NCBI GenBank assembly: GCA_022560025.1
Contig: JAFISE010000101.1
Location: 58,356 to 122,355 of the forward strand
From: Stagonosporopsis chrysanthemi
Lineage: Eukaryota; Ascomycota; Dothideomycetes; Pleosporales; Didymellaceae
DNA length: 64,000 nucleotides
Direction of reading: 5' to 3'
The notes below the pieces were generated by a model. That model did no database searches. It was given only the letters and a program-made list of their open reading frames with translations, and had not been told where the DNA came from. A program made the position numbers and the translations under genes. Positions 19,398 through 32,110 of the stretch are shown here, piece by piece (the first letter of the stretch is position 1; the number at the start of each line of letters is the position of its first letter).

Positions 19398-20882
19398 ATG
19401 GAGAAAGATCAGAAGCTTCTTGGTGCCAAGGAGCTGCCTCTCGGGCAACAGGACCAAACCCCGCATCGTCAAGCGAAGCGGTCGAATCACGCAATCGTTG
19501 CTGTGCTTCTCTTCTTCGTTGCTATTTTCTGGTTCACTACCGCTGGACCAGCCTTTACAATTGGGAGACATGGATGCACACACAAGCTTACTGTTGAACA
19601 AAGAGCTGCAAAGATCTTGAAGTCACATCCGCTCATTGGTCAGCACTATTGCACAACACCTTACTACTCAATGTACTGATGACAAAAGATGGTCACAATG
19701 ACTTGATGATTTTCATACGAGGGAAATACCAGAACCACATCTACGGCAACGAGTTCCAGGAAAAGTTCGAGAAAGGCGGTCTTGCACAGCACGTGGATAT
19801 CCCTCGACTGGAGAAGGGCTTGCAAGGCGGTGCTTTTTGGAGTGCTTTCTATGTCTGTCCCACCGGCGAGAACACCACAGATTTTTCCGACGAGAGATAC
19901 TCAAGTAGTGAGTTGTTTTGGATCCTTCTTTCGTGACAAGTGGCTAAGCTTCACAGTCGTCAAAGCCACGCTTGACCAGCTTGACCTGTACAAGCGTCTT
20001 GGAGACAGCTACCCCAAATACTTCTCTCCGTCGTCGAACAGTCACGATGCCATCAAGGCGTTTGAAAAGGGCCATCTCATTTCTCCCGCTGCCATTGAAG
20101 GGCTGCACCAGATTGGCAACTCGGTGTCGAACCTACGTCTCTTCCATCAACTCGGCGTCCGCTATGCAACCCTGACCTGGAACTGCCACAACAAGTATGC
20201 AGATGCCGCTCTAGAAACCAAGTACAACTCTGACGCGCGCGTTGCGATTCCATACTGGAAAGGCCTGAGTCCTGCCGGCCGAGATCTCGTTAAGGAGATG
20301 AATCGCCTCGGCATGCTGGTCGATCTCGCCCATGTCAGCACCGACACCATGCGAGATGTTCTTGTTGGTAAGGGCGACGGGGACTGGGCTGGTAGTCTCG
20401 CCCCGCCTATTTTCAGTCATAGCTCAGCCTACGCTGTCTGTCCTCATCCTCGTAACGTACCCGACGACATCTTGCACCTTGTCAAGAAGCGGAACTCGGT
20501 TGTCATGGTGAACTTCAACCCCGATTTCATCTCTTGTGTGGCAGGCAACTCAACCTCTGGTCTTCCTGAGACCGTACCTGCCAATGTCACGCTCAGTCAG
20601 GTTGTTCGTCACATCAGACATATTGGCGAGCTCATTGGCTACGACCACGTCGGTCTCGGTACGGATTACGATGGCATTGAAGCAACACCTGCCGGCCTGG
20701 AGGATGTCTCGAAGTTTCCGGACTTGATTGCAGAGCTTTTACGTCAAGGTATCAGCGACAAGGACGCGGCTAAGATTGCGGGTGGCAACGTCCTGCGGGT
20801 GTGGAAGGAAGCAGATGCTGTTGCGAAGAAGCTGCAAAAGCAGACTAAGCCTTTGGAGGACGATATTAAGAACCCCTGGTAG
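19398..20882 (+). CDS. Membrane dipeptidase (peptidase M19, renal dipeptidase type)
   Basis: Exons 19398-19638, 19689-19907 and 19957-20882 give 461 residues. A cytosolic N-terminus precedes one transmembrane helix (about residues 35-53, AIVAVLLFFVAIFWFTTAG), so the catalytic domain should face the lumen or the outside. Zinc ligands of the M19 family are in place: DGHND (H and D), the bridging Glu in ISPAAIEG, His in LVDLAHVS, His in IFSHSSA and Asp in GLGTDYDG. The intron boundaries fall inside conserved blocks (HPLI-DGHND; YSS-IVKAT), which fixes them. These enzymes cleave a range of dipeptides. Two further in-frame methionines upstream (19320) would lengthen the cytosolic tail. Confidence 0.88.
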
Positions 20883-21248
20883 AACTGTGCATATAGCATG
20901 TGGCACAGCAAAGGCTGTCTGTGGTCGCGATTCAGAGTGTGGTTAAGCGCGTGAGGCTGCAGATGGAGCTCCACATCACACCACCTCCACCGTAAGCCCA
21001 GAGCTGGGCACGTAGTGCTTTGATGCGGCAAACACCTGCTACCTTATGTAATTTCACCGATACGTAGACTATATATAGAGGGTCCTTGCTAGTTGGGACG
21101 AAATCGTTCAACTACGATAACCCCGCGCACAACGAAGGTGACGACTGAGACTTCCGCATCCATACGACTTTCACGTGCAGGAGCAATCTTCTTAACACCA
21201 CACCACGGACGCCATAACACAATCATCTGGTTTACTGGAAATTCAAAT
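20883..21248. promoter_or_regulatory. Lactate dehydrogenase promoter region with TATA box
   Basis: A 366-bp spacer. CTATATATAG at 21069-21078 is a good TATA candidate, 171 bp before the ATG. An in-frame ATG at 21093 would add 52 residues without family similarity and is not preferred. Confidence 0.45.
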
Positions 21249-22354
21249 ATGACGGGGCCTAAACTCAAGACTAGTATTGCCATTGTTGGCTGCGGTGACG
21301 TAGGCGCAACACTCGCCTATACACTCATCCTTCAGCCCATCTGCTCGGAAGTCATTCTGGTCGATCCAAAGAAAGAGCTATTGAATGCGCAAGTACGGGA
21401 TCTCGGCGATGCAACATACCGCGGAGGCAGCGGAGTCAAAGTACGCGCTGGCACTCATAAAGATGCCGGGCAAGCCGACGTTGTGGTCATCACAGCTGGT
21501 GCGAAGCAGAAGACAGGTAGGTCTCAGATTATGCATCCTGATTATGGGCTGAAATACTAACAACACACAGGTGAATCGCGTCTCTCGCTACTATCTCGCA
21601 ACCTGCACATCCTGTCCTCTATCTTCAGCGCCATGGCGCCCATCGACCCTCACACCATCCTGCTCCTCGTCGCCAACCCTGTCGACATCCTGACCTACTT
21701 CGCGCGCAAGCTCTCTGGACTTCCTGAAGCGCAGGTCCTGGGAACAGGCACCTCGCTCGACTCTGCACGCTTGCGAGGCGTTCTGGCAGACAAGGCTGAA
21801 GTTGCGCCTAACAGCATTGATGCTTACGTCTTGGGTGAGCACGGTGATAGCCAGTTCATTGCGTGGAGCAGCGCGAGTGTGGGCACTACACCTCTCAAGC
21901 TTGTTCTAGGCGAAAAGTTAAATGATGAGTTCAAGGCTGAGATCGCGAGTCATACGAAAGGAGCTGCTGGGAGCATTATCGCTGCCAAGGTGCGTTTTTC
22001 CGGCTATTTTCTCTTCTGTCTGTTGGCCATCACCGTACTGATAGTTCACAGGGTTGCACAGCATATGGCATCGGTAATATCGCCGCGTCGATCTGTAAAT
22101 ACATCCTCTTCGACTCGCGCTCCGTACGCCCTTTGTCCTTCTACCAGCCTGAATTGGGCTGCAGTCTGTCAATGCCTGCTGTTATAGGACGGAAGGGTAT
22201 CGTCAAGGCAATGCCCATTGAGCTCGATGAGCACGAGCAGGCTGAGCTCAGGAAATGTGCGCACGGGCTGAGAGGCGTCATTGAGGGTGCGGAGAAAGAA
22301 CTCGCTGCTGATGAAGAACTGAAGAAGGCCTTGGAGGAAGACAAGGGTGCTTGA
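21249..22354 (+). CDS. L-lactate dehydrogenase (LDH/MDH superfamily)
   Basis: Exons 21249-21516, 21571-21989 and 22052-22354 give 329 residues. The NAD-binding Rossmann motif is VGCGDVGATLA (about 13-23), with the acidic residue of VILVDPKK binding the ribose. The substrate loop reads AGAKQKTGESRLSLL; the Gln in QKTGESR is the lactate-type residue (malate dehydrogenases have Arg), followed by the substrate-binding Arg. ANPVDILTYF, GTGTSLDSARLR (substrate Arg) and the catalytic His in GEHGDSQ are all present. It interconverts pyruvate and lactate with NADH. The C-terminus is an acidic helix ending in LEEDKGA. Bacterial-type LDHs occur patchily in filamentous fungi. Intron 2 uses a GTGCGT donor. 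Confidence 0.88.
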
Positions 22355-22504
22355 GCGGGTTGATGAACATGTTTTGGATGACAGGATAGCAGAGTTGGGT
22401 CATGAAATTATGCTTCATTGAATTCAAAAGCGAGACTATTTTCAATCGCTACCCAGAACGCCAGTAAGATGATATCAGAGACACATGCCATGTACGACCC
22501 TGCA

Positions 22505-23867
22505 CTACGCCCTCACCGCGATGCTATCAACTTCAATGCCCTCAATTACAGGCATGTCAGGCATAGTCAGATCGCTCGGGACCGTTGTAGTAATCTTCGG
22601 ACTGGCCTCTGCACTTGTGTATGCCGAGTCCCTCCTTTCAAGCTCAAGGTCCTTGTCAAGAGACTGTTGGTACTGTTGTCGCCAGTTGCACAGCATACCG
22701 CTGGTGACATTGCTGCCACCGCACAGAACTATAACGACCTTGTCGTCCTTCTTGACCGGGCAACCCAGAGCCTTCTCAAGACGGCCATCGTAGCAAAGCG
22801 CGACGTTGACACCACACGCAAGCTCGACCATCATGCGCTCGTCGTCTGCGAGGCGCCAGCACCCCATGGCCGCAACGCTATCGGGAAGCACCACGGACCG
22901 CACGTTGCCGCGCTGCGAGTACTCGTACGTCTTGTCCGTGACCCGGGCGCAGCCCAAGCTGGTGGCCTGTGATGTGATCTTGGGGAGGGTGATGATTTCC
23001 TTTGCTGCGATGCTTGCGGCTAGGGACTCTGCGCCGGCTGTCTCGACAGCAAGAATGGTGGGTGTGGTCATGTTAACAGAGTCCATGGCCTGGCAGATGC
23101 CGTTGATGAGGCCGCCACCGCCGACGCTGCAGATGATAACGTCGGGTACGTCGCCTTCGGGCATTTGTGTAGCGATTTCGTGCATGACTGTGCTGTTGCC
23201 GGTCCATATGTCTTGGTGGTCGAAGGGCGGGCAGTAGATGGTTGCTCCTTCATACTGGATGTACTGTTAGTGAGGAGAAGGGAGAGCGGTTATGGTAGGA
23301 GACATACGTAAGGCATGACATGTTCGCGGAGGTAGGCGTCTGCATCTCGCCATGCGGCGCCGTGAGAGATGACATCGTAGGCACCTGCGGCACGAAGCTT
23401 GGTGACCATCAAGGGAGACGTGGCTGTTGGCACGACGACAGTGCAGCTCAAGTTCAGGGCACGTGCACAGTGGACAGCAGCGATACCAGCATTACCGCCA
23501 CTCGAAGCGAAGATGTGTGGTTGAGAGCCGGCGGGAAGCTCCTCGAGACGGCGGAGGATGTAGTATCCAATTCCTCTGCGAGATCATTAGCATGGCATTG
23601 ATGACGATTGGGATTAAGCTTACCGTGACTTGAATGACCCGGAAGGCTGTAGAGTCTCCAGCTTGAGGAAGATTCTGCTTCTACGATTTAGAATTCTCCT
23701 TACATACGAACAGGACGAGCATCACTGCGATAAGGATGTGAGGTGGAGCTAGAAGAAGTGTGACCGTACCATCCCGCTGCTTCAGAGAGCGCATAAGATT
23801 CCCTCAAGGGTGTTTCTACCCATGGGTTGGACCCCGTCTTTGGTGGTGAGGTACTCCTGAAAGGCAT
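22505..23867 (-). CDS. L-serine/L-threonine dehydratase, PLP-dependent (fold type II)
   Basis: Exons 23770-23867, 23624-23677, 23308-23575 and 22505-23254 give 389 residues. The PLP lysine is K49 in PSGSFKSRG; intron 2 follows two codons later. SSGGNAG binds the substrate carboxylate, and SVGGGGLINGI is the glycine-rich phosphate-binding loop. The short single-domain form without an ACT regulatory domain fits Cha1-type serine dehydratases, which deaminate serine or threonine to pyruvate or 2-oxobutyrate. The first intron (23678-23769) needs an AAG acceptor; other nearby AGs would give an immediate stop, so this junction is chosen by frame and by the resulting AAGCRIFLKLE. The C-terminal tail (about 330-389) is variable. 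It converges on the LDH gene with 150 bp between stops; both use pyruvate, which may be coincidence. Confidence 0.87.
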
Positions 23868-24750
23868 GTTTGCAGAGTGGTTAAGTTGGAGAAAAGACAT
23901 ATTGAGCAACAGAACTGGCGAAATAAGAAGACTATGATGGAGGCAGACTTGATAAGACAGGGCACTTGTTGAACCAAACGATAACAGCTTTTGGGCACCG
24001 TAAATATACACTTCGGTCCAACCATCTCAAACGCAATGCTTATCAGCTCCGCACAATCCCGCGGTGCTGAAGTTTCCCGTCGGGGATAGTTGGGCAAGAC
24101 ACCGCAATGTTTTTGTCGATTACCCTATAACTTCCATAAATTACCCTATAGATTCTCGATAAGGCCTGACCCACTAAGCTGCGACCAGGAATGACACAAG
24201 AAGGGACCCCATGATTCGGGAGCACTGCCGGTGGATTCTGTTCCCTAAAGCGGCTATCAACGGCGGAGCTAAATCGGGACATTCTGCCAGGGGACAGTTC
24301 CCGCTTGGCACACTGTGCCCTATCAGCACGCCGCGTTTGCATCAGCGCTTGAGTGCAAGGAGAAGGTTGGTCCAGTTGTTCGAGAAAAGTCGGAGTGGTA
24401 GAGAAATCCGGGGTATAGTCGATAACTTGCGGGGTTTAGCGTCATGAGAACCGTAATGGCGAGCTTTGATCGCAGCAGCCCGTCCACACACGCATCGTGA
24501 TCCAGACTACTCGACAAAGGAATGCTGCACCTGTGAGAGGTAGGGGCTTCTTAGAAGTGTGACATGGGTCCTCGTTGTAAATCATGCGGAGCCGCACGTG
24601 CTTGTGTCAACGTGCACGCCCGTCTGGATCCGGGACCCCAACCGGACGATTGGATGCAGTGCCTTATCACAATACGGACCGCGGTATCGCTGCCTTTCCC
24701 GCGGGATCATTTGCGTGCAACTCTATCGCTCTCACTCGCTAATGCAAGGC
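23868..24750. other. Intergenic region with a direct repeat
   Basis: About 0.88 kb without a gene. A direct repeat ATTACCCTATA occurs twice, at about 24119-24129 and 24139-24149. A related TATAGTCGATAACTT lies near 24415-24429. They do not form inverted ends of a recognisable transposon. Confidence 0.4.
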
Positions 24751-25801
24751 TCAAGCTGCAACTTCTGGCTGACTCAGCAGGCCTTTCCTGTATTTCCAGT
24801 AGTTTGCCCTGATGGGGTCGTATCGGGTCGCCAGCAGATCCAATGCCTTCTCGGCTGACTCCTTGTTGTTCTCGTCCTCCGCATAGATGTCAGCCAGCAG
24901 GTCAAGCGCATGACTGGAATACACATCATCGGGTGACTCGATATCCGCAAACTCAGTCGCGAAACTCTTCACGGTCGACTTTGGCAGCTGAGCGGCACGA
25001 AGGATACCCGTCAGATAGTTCCACGGGCTCTGGTTCTGCGGAGCTTTGCGGATGGCCTGCTTCGTGTATCTAGACGTGCGTTAGTATGGGCCGTGGCACG
25101 GGTGCTAACAACATACTCAAGCTCACGCTGGGTGACTTCTTGACTCGGTGCCTTACCCTCGCGACTGCCGATGATCAGATAGTAGCGGTGATTCCACGCG
25201 GAGTTATTCCTGACATCGGCCTCGATCATGCTCTCGGTCCACTGCAGCTCCTCCGGCTTGTCAAACAGGTCGAAGCGCTTGACCAGCCACTGCCTGTAGC
25301 TCCACACGTGGTAGTTCTTTTCGTCCTTCTCGAGCATCTGAGCGACGAACTCTGCCTCGCCTTCGGGGGAGCCGAGCGCATCGATGATAGTCTGGCGGTG
25401 GTGCCATATCTGGTAGTTCTTGAGGTGCTTGAGGGCGGTCGGGTTGAGCCACTTGATCTCGTCTTGCAGGGGCTTGCCGAGCTCTGATATCGTCTTTGCA
25501 CGGTACAGCCTGCGCGGTATCAGCTCATACTCTCAAATCATACAGAGCCTGTCGCGACTGGAAGTGCAACCCACCACACCGTATAATGCGCCGGGTTCAT
25601 GTTGATGATGTGCTCTGTGAGCCCAAGCACTCGGTCGCTGAACTCGTTGTTGGCCATGACTGCGCGCAAGTAGCCCATTGCTTCACTGTACTCCTCGGTG
25701 TAAGCAATGGATGCGAGTGGGTGCATTCCGCCATCATCCTGCGGCAGCGGCTCGACGTCTTTCCATGCCTCGTCATCGTGATAGAATTTTGGTGGCGGCA
25801 T
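24751..25801 (-). CDS. RAM2: Farnesyltransferase/geranylgeranyltransferase-I alpha subunit
   Basis: Exons 25575-25801, 25117-25509 and 24751-25069 give 312 residues, a normal length for the family. It forms a right-handed superhelix of paired helices. PPTA repeats are seen as HIINMNPAHYTVWLYRA, EIKWLNPTALKHLKNYQIWHHR, EKDEKNYHVWSYRQWLVKRF, DVRNNSAWNHRYYLI and KAPQNQSPWNYLTG. The alpha subunit pairs with Ram1 (farnesyl) or Cdc43 (geranylgeranyl) to prenylate CaaX proteins such as Ras and Rho. The first exon-exon junction falls within the Trp codon of HYTVW, and the second inside the Glu codon of ELEY. Upstream in-frame codons encode a hydrophobic stretch (MSLQLIRSLITSILLS) not typical of the family, so the ATG at 25801 is preferred. 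Confidence 0.92.
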
Positions 25802-26684
25802 CTTTTTGCTCGGAGTATGTGTGAGGCCTTTGCGTAATCGGAGGAGTATGACGTGTAGAAAATGGAAAGGCGACAAGAGGATGCTGGTGATGAGGCTGCG
25901 AATCAACTGCAGGGACATGGTGGGGTCGCGTGGGAGGAGCTACTTGTGTCACATCCCTGCTGCGCGGGCACCATTCCCTTTTCAAGTACCTTCACAGAAC
26001 AATGCTAAGCTGTCATAACGAGCCGGGCTGTCAAATTGCGCAGTATTGCTGGTCTACTCAACTTAATATTTGGTTGCAGCAGGGCGGCCCTTTTGGCAGG
26101 CGGGATGCAGTTCAGCGTGGCTTACTACATCCCTCGCACCGGTCGTAGCAGCTGAGGGTACAAGTCATAGACTGCAGCTTGATAGCTTTGTACAGTCCCG
26201 ACAGAATGAGCGATTGAGGTAGGCTTCAAATCTCCCAGTCTGCTGCTTGGCTCATCTCCGAGAGGGCAGCACTGCAAAGATTGCAGAGTATCGCCTACAC
26301 CTCGACCTCGACACTTGACCTCTCCCTGCCCAACTACGTTCCATACTTGCTGAACGGGCGGTGGCGTCCCGTATCCCAGCTTCCGGACCGCTCGGCGACA
26401 ACATGGCCAGTGGTAGCACACCTCTTTGTTCGTGGTCACCCTCCCTTTCACAGCTCTTAGCCTTAGTATTGTTCTCCAGCACCATCTGCTCATATCAACG
26501 CCATGCAGCATCTCGACGCCCAGAAACGCAGCAGCAAAACAAGCGGGATCATACCTCATACCGAGAGCATGCTTCAATCCGTGACCCTGACCAACAACAA
26601 AGCCAGCATCTACGTGATCGACTGGTTAAATAGCACGCCCTCTCTCCCTTTAACTCGCAACAATTGAACCCACCCATCGCCACC
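25802..26684. other. Intergenic region upstream of RAM2
   Basis: About 0.88 kb of spacer between the RAM2 start and a small plus-strand ORF. A 150-codon minus-strand frame here (26125-26577) is rich in Trp, Cys and Arg and lacks any domain; I do not call it. No RNA gene is seen. Confidence 0.4.
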
Positions 26685-27014
26685 ATGAGCTTCCTCGATA
26701 CTGCAGACCTGCCTCGCTCCAGCCTCCTTCGCGATCCGTGCCGACAGTATAGAGGCTTGAGCTACAACTGCAGCTACACTCCTCCAAAAGCAAAATCTCG
26801 TCCATCACCACCGAGGCGCGACTCGGCGATTGGAACCAGCATTCGCTTCGCCAGAGACACCATCACCGCCACCACTACAACCGTATTTGTTGAATCGTCG
26901 ACATTCTCTAATACTCCCCCTAACCTTGCTATCAAGGCAGCGTCGACTGCGAGCCATTCTGCAGTCGCTTCGAACGTCGCACTTGGGCAGACGAAGGCAT
27001 CACAGACCCAATGA
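26685..27014 (+). CDS. Small hypothetical protein
   Basis: A 109-residue open frame from an ATG in an excellent context (CGCCACCATGAGC), preceded by a pyrimidine-rich tract (CCTCTCTCCC) as at other genes here. The protein is Ser/Thr/Pro-rich and mostly disordered, with RDSAIGTSIRFARDT as the only motif-like stretch. There is no signal peptide, transmembrane segment or known domain. It may be a first exon, a small protein or a chance frame. Support comes from the start context only. Confidence 0.3.
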   Translation: MSFLDTADLPRSSLLRDPCRQYRGLSYNCSYTPPKAKSRPSPPRRDSAIGTSIRFARDTITATTTTVFVESSTFSNTPPNLAIKAASTASHSAVASNVALGQTKASQTQ

Positions 27015-27402
27015 TGGACTCTCCACCTTCGTACTCCTTCTCCAAGGGGCATGGAAGATTGACAGCGTCGGCAGTGGATCTGTAGATGCAGGAAATGGAG
27101 CTCGGGTCTAAAGGCAACACCTCAAACATGCCAAGGCAGTGTGGTGACGTCAACAGTGTATGGGCAGGGTTGAGGGTTACACAACTTTGCAGCTACATCG
27201 GTATCGTCCGCGATTTCTCGTCACATGCGTATCTGCGGTTGCAAGGTAGTCTGAGATTATATACGACCATGTTAGAATTGGCACAGTACTTTGTATAGAA
27301 CGGCGGTGAATTATGGTATTAATAGGTACAGAGGTGAATGTATTCAACCATGCGTCGCCGTCTGCGACAATCAACCTGCTACAGTCCTAGAAGGGCTTAC
27401 AT
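27015..27402. other. Convergent spacer before GDB1
   Basis: A 388-bp AT-rich spacer holding the 3' flank of the debranching enzyme gene. No feature is recognised. Confidence 0.35.
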
Positions 27403-30400
27403 CTACAAGGACTCCTTAAGTTCGTACTCCCTTGCGTCTTGGAACAAGTCGATGATGCAACTAGCTGACCACGACTGAGTGGGACACGAATCACCACAAA
27501 ACTCTCCATTCTTTTGCGTCAGCTCCGTAAGACCTGCCCAAGGGCTCTCCTGAATGGCTTTCATGCAGCCGGCCAGGCGGCGTGTGACCTGTTGGTAGCT
27601 TTCGACGCGCTCCTCAGCAGTCTTGCGACGCTTGAGATCAAACTTGAGAAGTGCACGAAGGAAGAAGCCCGTCGGCCAGACCCATTCAGGGCCCTGGTGG
27701 TAGTTGCGGCCTTTCGAGGTGTGGAAGTCCGTAGAATCTTCGCTGTTGATATAGTAACCGCGGTAGTTCAGATCACTTGGGTCGAGTGTCTTCATGCCTT
27801 GTGGACCTAGCAGAACGCGATCGGCCATCTGCAAAGCATACAGAGCATGCTCTGGATCGAAGAGATCGGGAGCGACAGACATCGCGACTGGGAAGTTAGG
27901 TCGTAGCTGGTAATCTTCATACTCCTTTCCTGATCGGTAGAGATCCTTGTAGATACCGCGGCGATTGATGATGCTAGGGTTCACATCATAGTCGCCGTCC
28001 TCCTCCGGTGTTCGTGGAACATAGAAAGTGCGCTCGAAGTTGGACTTGATCTTGTCGGCCCAAGCCCTGTAGGTGATCTTTTCCTTGCCATCGGGCAATG
28101 CGACGCCCTCGTACTTGAAGTCGCCTTGCTCGTACAATTCTGCACACCAGCGCACAGTGCTGTAAAGCATACCAATCATCTCGACAGGTGCACCATCGCG
28201 GGGAGTACCGGGAACGCCCTTGCTGCCGGCCTTTTCACTTTCGCCCATCTTGTCCATCCAGGTACCGCAGTTGAACTGGTTGCCACCGAATATAAGGCCA
28301 GTCTCGAAGTCCGTCCAGATCTTGATGTTAAATCCTTCGGACTTCATTTGACTGTCGATGTTAGGTCCAGCATCGTACTCGCGGAATTCTATCCCAGAAG
28401 CGTGACGTTGTAGCGCTTCTTGGATGACATCTTCAATGGTAGAAGACGCGGAGTAGGCCCGCTTGTCATTATGGGGAAACCATGTATCGTCGTACGGCAA
28501 AAAACGTCTCTTGGCTTTGGCTTGAAGTAAATTCAATCCATCAGGAACAATCTTTGTATAGTCCTGGATGTTTTGAAGGAACCACCATACCGAGTCTCGG
28601 GAGTTGTAGCGAGGAAGCTTACCACCGCTCAGAAGGTTAGGGACCATACCGTGTTTGAGCACACTAGCAAAAGCCAGAATGTGCTCCTTTGCATCATCGT
28701 AACGTCCGGTGCCCATGTACAGACCTCGAGCAGATATCGTGATATCACGACCCCAGCAGCGGGCCCAGTCGTTGGCAAAGTGAGGCAGACCAGCCGCCAT
28801 GCTGGGCACTGTCTTTTCTGGCCAGAGGGATGCACTGTTCATGTAGCCGGTGACCTGGATGCTGACAAGAGCAAGACTCTTCAGGAATTGCTGCCCATTG
28901 CGGACATTGCCGCCCATGAGGTCGATAGCCCGGTCAACTGCAGCGTTGTACGCGGTCTGGATGACCATTGCAAAGTATCGAGGGAGCAAGAAACTAGGCG
29001 CCTTGCGAATGGCATCAAACCTCTCCCTCAGCCACTTGGCAGGACCCCTGACTCTGCGGTAAGTTCTCTTTTCGGAAATACGTTCGAGTCGGTTGATACA
29101 GTAGTCGAGTGCCCATTGACCGTCCCGGAGGTGGTTGCAAAGTGGGTGTCCAAGCTCATTGTTGTTCACAATGTCGCGGAGCACACTCCACCAACCCTGC
29201 AGACCAGCGTAGACAAGATTGCCATGTCCTGGGATGTTGTAAGTTCCATCACTTCCACCTGTTGCATCCCGCTCTTCGGTGTCGCAGCGGTACAGAATGT
29301 AGTTCAGGTCTGTTAAAGTGACTTCATTGAAAGCGGCGTGGGCACCGCCAGTGACGTATTTGTCGAGGCCGTCAGCGTGTTCGGCACCTGGGACCCACGT
29401 CTCGAAGAGTGCGATACTTCCAGGGGGGAATTTGTCGGGGATTGTGATTGTTGTCGAATTGCCGTTCAATTCCACTTTGACACCTTTGAGCTCGTGTGTC
29501 TGAGCGGGCAGTCCGCGGAGAGTAGTCTTGTCGCCGATTACGCGAGCTCTGGTCTCAGGGCTGTTGTCGACTTCCAAATTCCAACTGCCAATGAGCTTCG
29601 CCTCCGTCCCAGGAAGCTTGGTTTGCCCAAAGCCCCCGTTGCCGTTGCCGTAACCAGGAAACGCCGTGTGAGCAATGAGGAAGTAGCCCTTTCGAGTGTG
29701 AGGGTTCACGCGGTGAACGGTAATGTACTCCTGGTCGTGGTGAATGTATGTCTCGTCATACTCTTCTTTACCCATCTTGTAGTGTATACCATTGATGATC
29801 TTCCTGATGCCTCCAATACCGCCTTCGCCGGCTTGAGCTTTGATGGGTCCTCCAGTCGAATTGCTCGAAGAATAAAGCCTCTTCTCATGGACGAGTTCGA
29901 TGAGCTCAGGATATACTTCATCGTATCCGAATACGCTCCCAGTAGCGCAAGAGCACATGGCAACCAATGCAGCCTGAGGAAGAGTATCACGGGCGTCGCG
30001 CTTTTGAGCAGGTGTCTCGTTGTCGTGCGTGCAATCCATGAAGAGCGCATGAACAGGGCTTCGCTTGATCTTTTTGAGGATCGCGCGAGGCTTAGTCGAG
30101 TCGGTTACACCGGCATGCTCAGCATTCAACACCTCATCAGTATTGAAGCTGCCAATGGGAACACCGCCATGTCGATGAACGAGTCTGCTCAGCTCTTGGG
30201 TGCTCCAAGCTTGCATTCCCTCGCGGATCAAGCAGGCAATGCCGAGACGCTCAACGAACTTGAAATCCATTTCTTCAGAGCCAGAGAACAGTTCAGCGAC
30301 CACAAAGCAGTTGGGGTTGACTTGTCGCGCTTGGTCAAGCATGTACTCGGCAAGATGGATAGGCGTGGAGTGACAGTTGTCGATGCGGAAACCTTGGAAG

Positions 30401-32110
30401 TACTTGGCCATCAGCCGCGTGTACTTGGCCATGTGCTCCCAAAGGAACGGGCTGTCCTCAGGTCCATTGCCGTATCGAAGCTTGACGCAGTCGCCCCAGA
30501 CAATGACTTCTCTCCTGAGGTATGCTCGTGACTTCGGTCCAGCGTTGTCCCTCATGGCATCAGCGGCCCATACCCATCCGTTGTTTACAAGCGCAAGTGC
30601 TTCAGGATTGTGCTTCTTGGTGGTCTCGTTTAATGGGAGACGGGTGAAGTAAGGCTCGATCAGCGGGTTCGCCTCATTGACCTCGCCCAACTTTGGGCCG
30701 TGGTCGTCCAATCGCACATACTTGATGCGATTGAAAAGCTGTTCCATGATCTCGGCCTTGTCGCTGTCGAACTCACGGTAGAAGGGTAGGTTGACCTCGT
30801 TGCATATACTGGTAATCGCATCACGAGCAGCCTTCTCATCGGGAGTGCTGCCGGTGCGACTGTCGTAGCGACCGAACAGGGCACAGAGGAGGCCCGCACC
30901 CACCGCAGGATCGATGTAACGGCGGAATCGTTCGCCCATCCTGTCACCACCCTGCAACGCGTGTTCAACCAACCAATCGGCCTTCTGCTTGATGGGCCAA
31001 CTCTTTACGGCGTCGAGGCCACGGAGGCCAGCTGCACTAAAGCTGTCGTCCACAAATTTGGCTTGACCCGCAATCCACTTTTCGACGATAGCATTGGCGC
31101 TCTTCTCTGCATCGATGACGTAGTATTCCCACAGCTTGATGTCACTGATCACTTTCGTCTTGATGACCTCCATAACCTTCAGCAGATCTTCGACAGTGTT
31201 GAACTTGGTGGGCAGGCCGTGTGACTTGAGGTCCTTGCCAAAGTTGAGAAGCGCTGTATCCAGTGCTAGTGCAGGTCGCAACCACGGTGCTGTATCGACA
31301 TTGTACCCAGCGTCGGGGTGGGCCTCAAGCCACTTGCTATTGTTCGCCGTATGGTTCCAGACAACGTCTGTCATGCTTAGGAGATTGAACTCCGATTGCA
31401 TCTTCTCTACCATGTGGGCAATGTCCTTCTCGCCGTTCGGGAAGATAGCCGAGTCGAAGGCAAGTTGGTCGTAGATACTGTATGGCGAGTTCGATACTCC
31501 TCGAGTCATCAAAGGGGTGAAGTGCACCATGTTGTAGCCACGTTGGCTAATACCCCGTAGGTGATTGTCCCAATCTGTGGGATATTCGCCCATAAATTTC
31601 GAGAGACAAGAGAACAGCGAGACAGCCTCGATGGGCAGCTGCTGACCCTGAAGTGTAAGTTTCGGGCACACATCGATGTAGTATGTTTCCGTCCGTGTAG
31701 GCTCCGGTGTGGCTGTGTCGGTGAACGTCCATTCAGGCAGTGGTGTGTATGTCGTGTAGAACGAGTACGCGTTGGCCTCGTAGATGGGAACGTCGATCTC
31801 GGTAATCCCATTGAAGTCAGGCTTTAGCCTGTTGGTGTTGTTAGTGGCTGGACAGAGATCATGGCCCTTTGTAGACCTACTTGTATTCGCGATAGTGACC
31901 GCGGCTGAACTTCTTGCCTTTCTCCGGAATGTTCACCCAGAGGCTGCCCTGACGACATATCGAGCTGGTTCCCTCGATCTGAAAGCGGACGCAATATGCA
32001 GGCTCGGTGGGCGGTGGAAGGTAGATGTAGGTTCCGGGGACATTAGGTGCGCCACTATCTGTCAATGGCAGCAAAAACACGGTTTCTTGGGATGATTGTG
32101 GTGCAGACAT
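27403..32110 (-). CDS. GDB1: Glycogen debranching enzyme (4-alpha-glucanotransferase / amylo-1,6-glucosidase)
   Basis: Exons 31881-32110 and 27403-31828 encode 1551 residues, the expected full length. The N-terminal part (about 1-120) is a beta-sandwich domain. The GH13-like glucanotransferase half (about 130-640) has GYNMVHFTPL, FRIDNCHSTP with the catalytic Asp, VVAELFSG with the catalytic Glu and the DCTHDNETP block. The C-terminal GH133 glucosidase half (about 1000-1540) has ARCWGRDITISARGL, GGNQFNCGTWMDKMG and the end block ESPWAGLTELTQKNG. The enzyme transfers maltotriosyl units and removes the alpha-1,6 branch glucose during glycogen breakdown. The single intron (52 nt, GTAGGT donor, ACAG acceptor) joins REYK to LKPDFN. 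A 397-codon antisense frame inside it is a shadow. Confidence 0.96.

Noticed and set aside
29338..30531. 397-codon open frame on the plus strand inside GDB1
   Set aside because: It is antisense to the conserved debranching enzyme and has no domain; such frames follow from codon bias.
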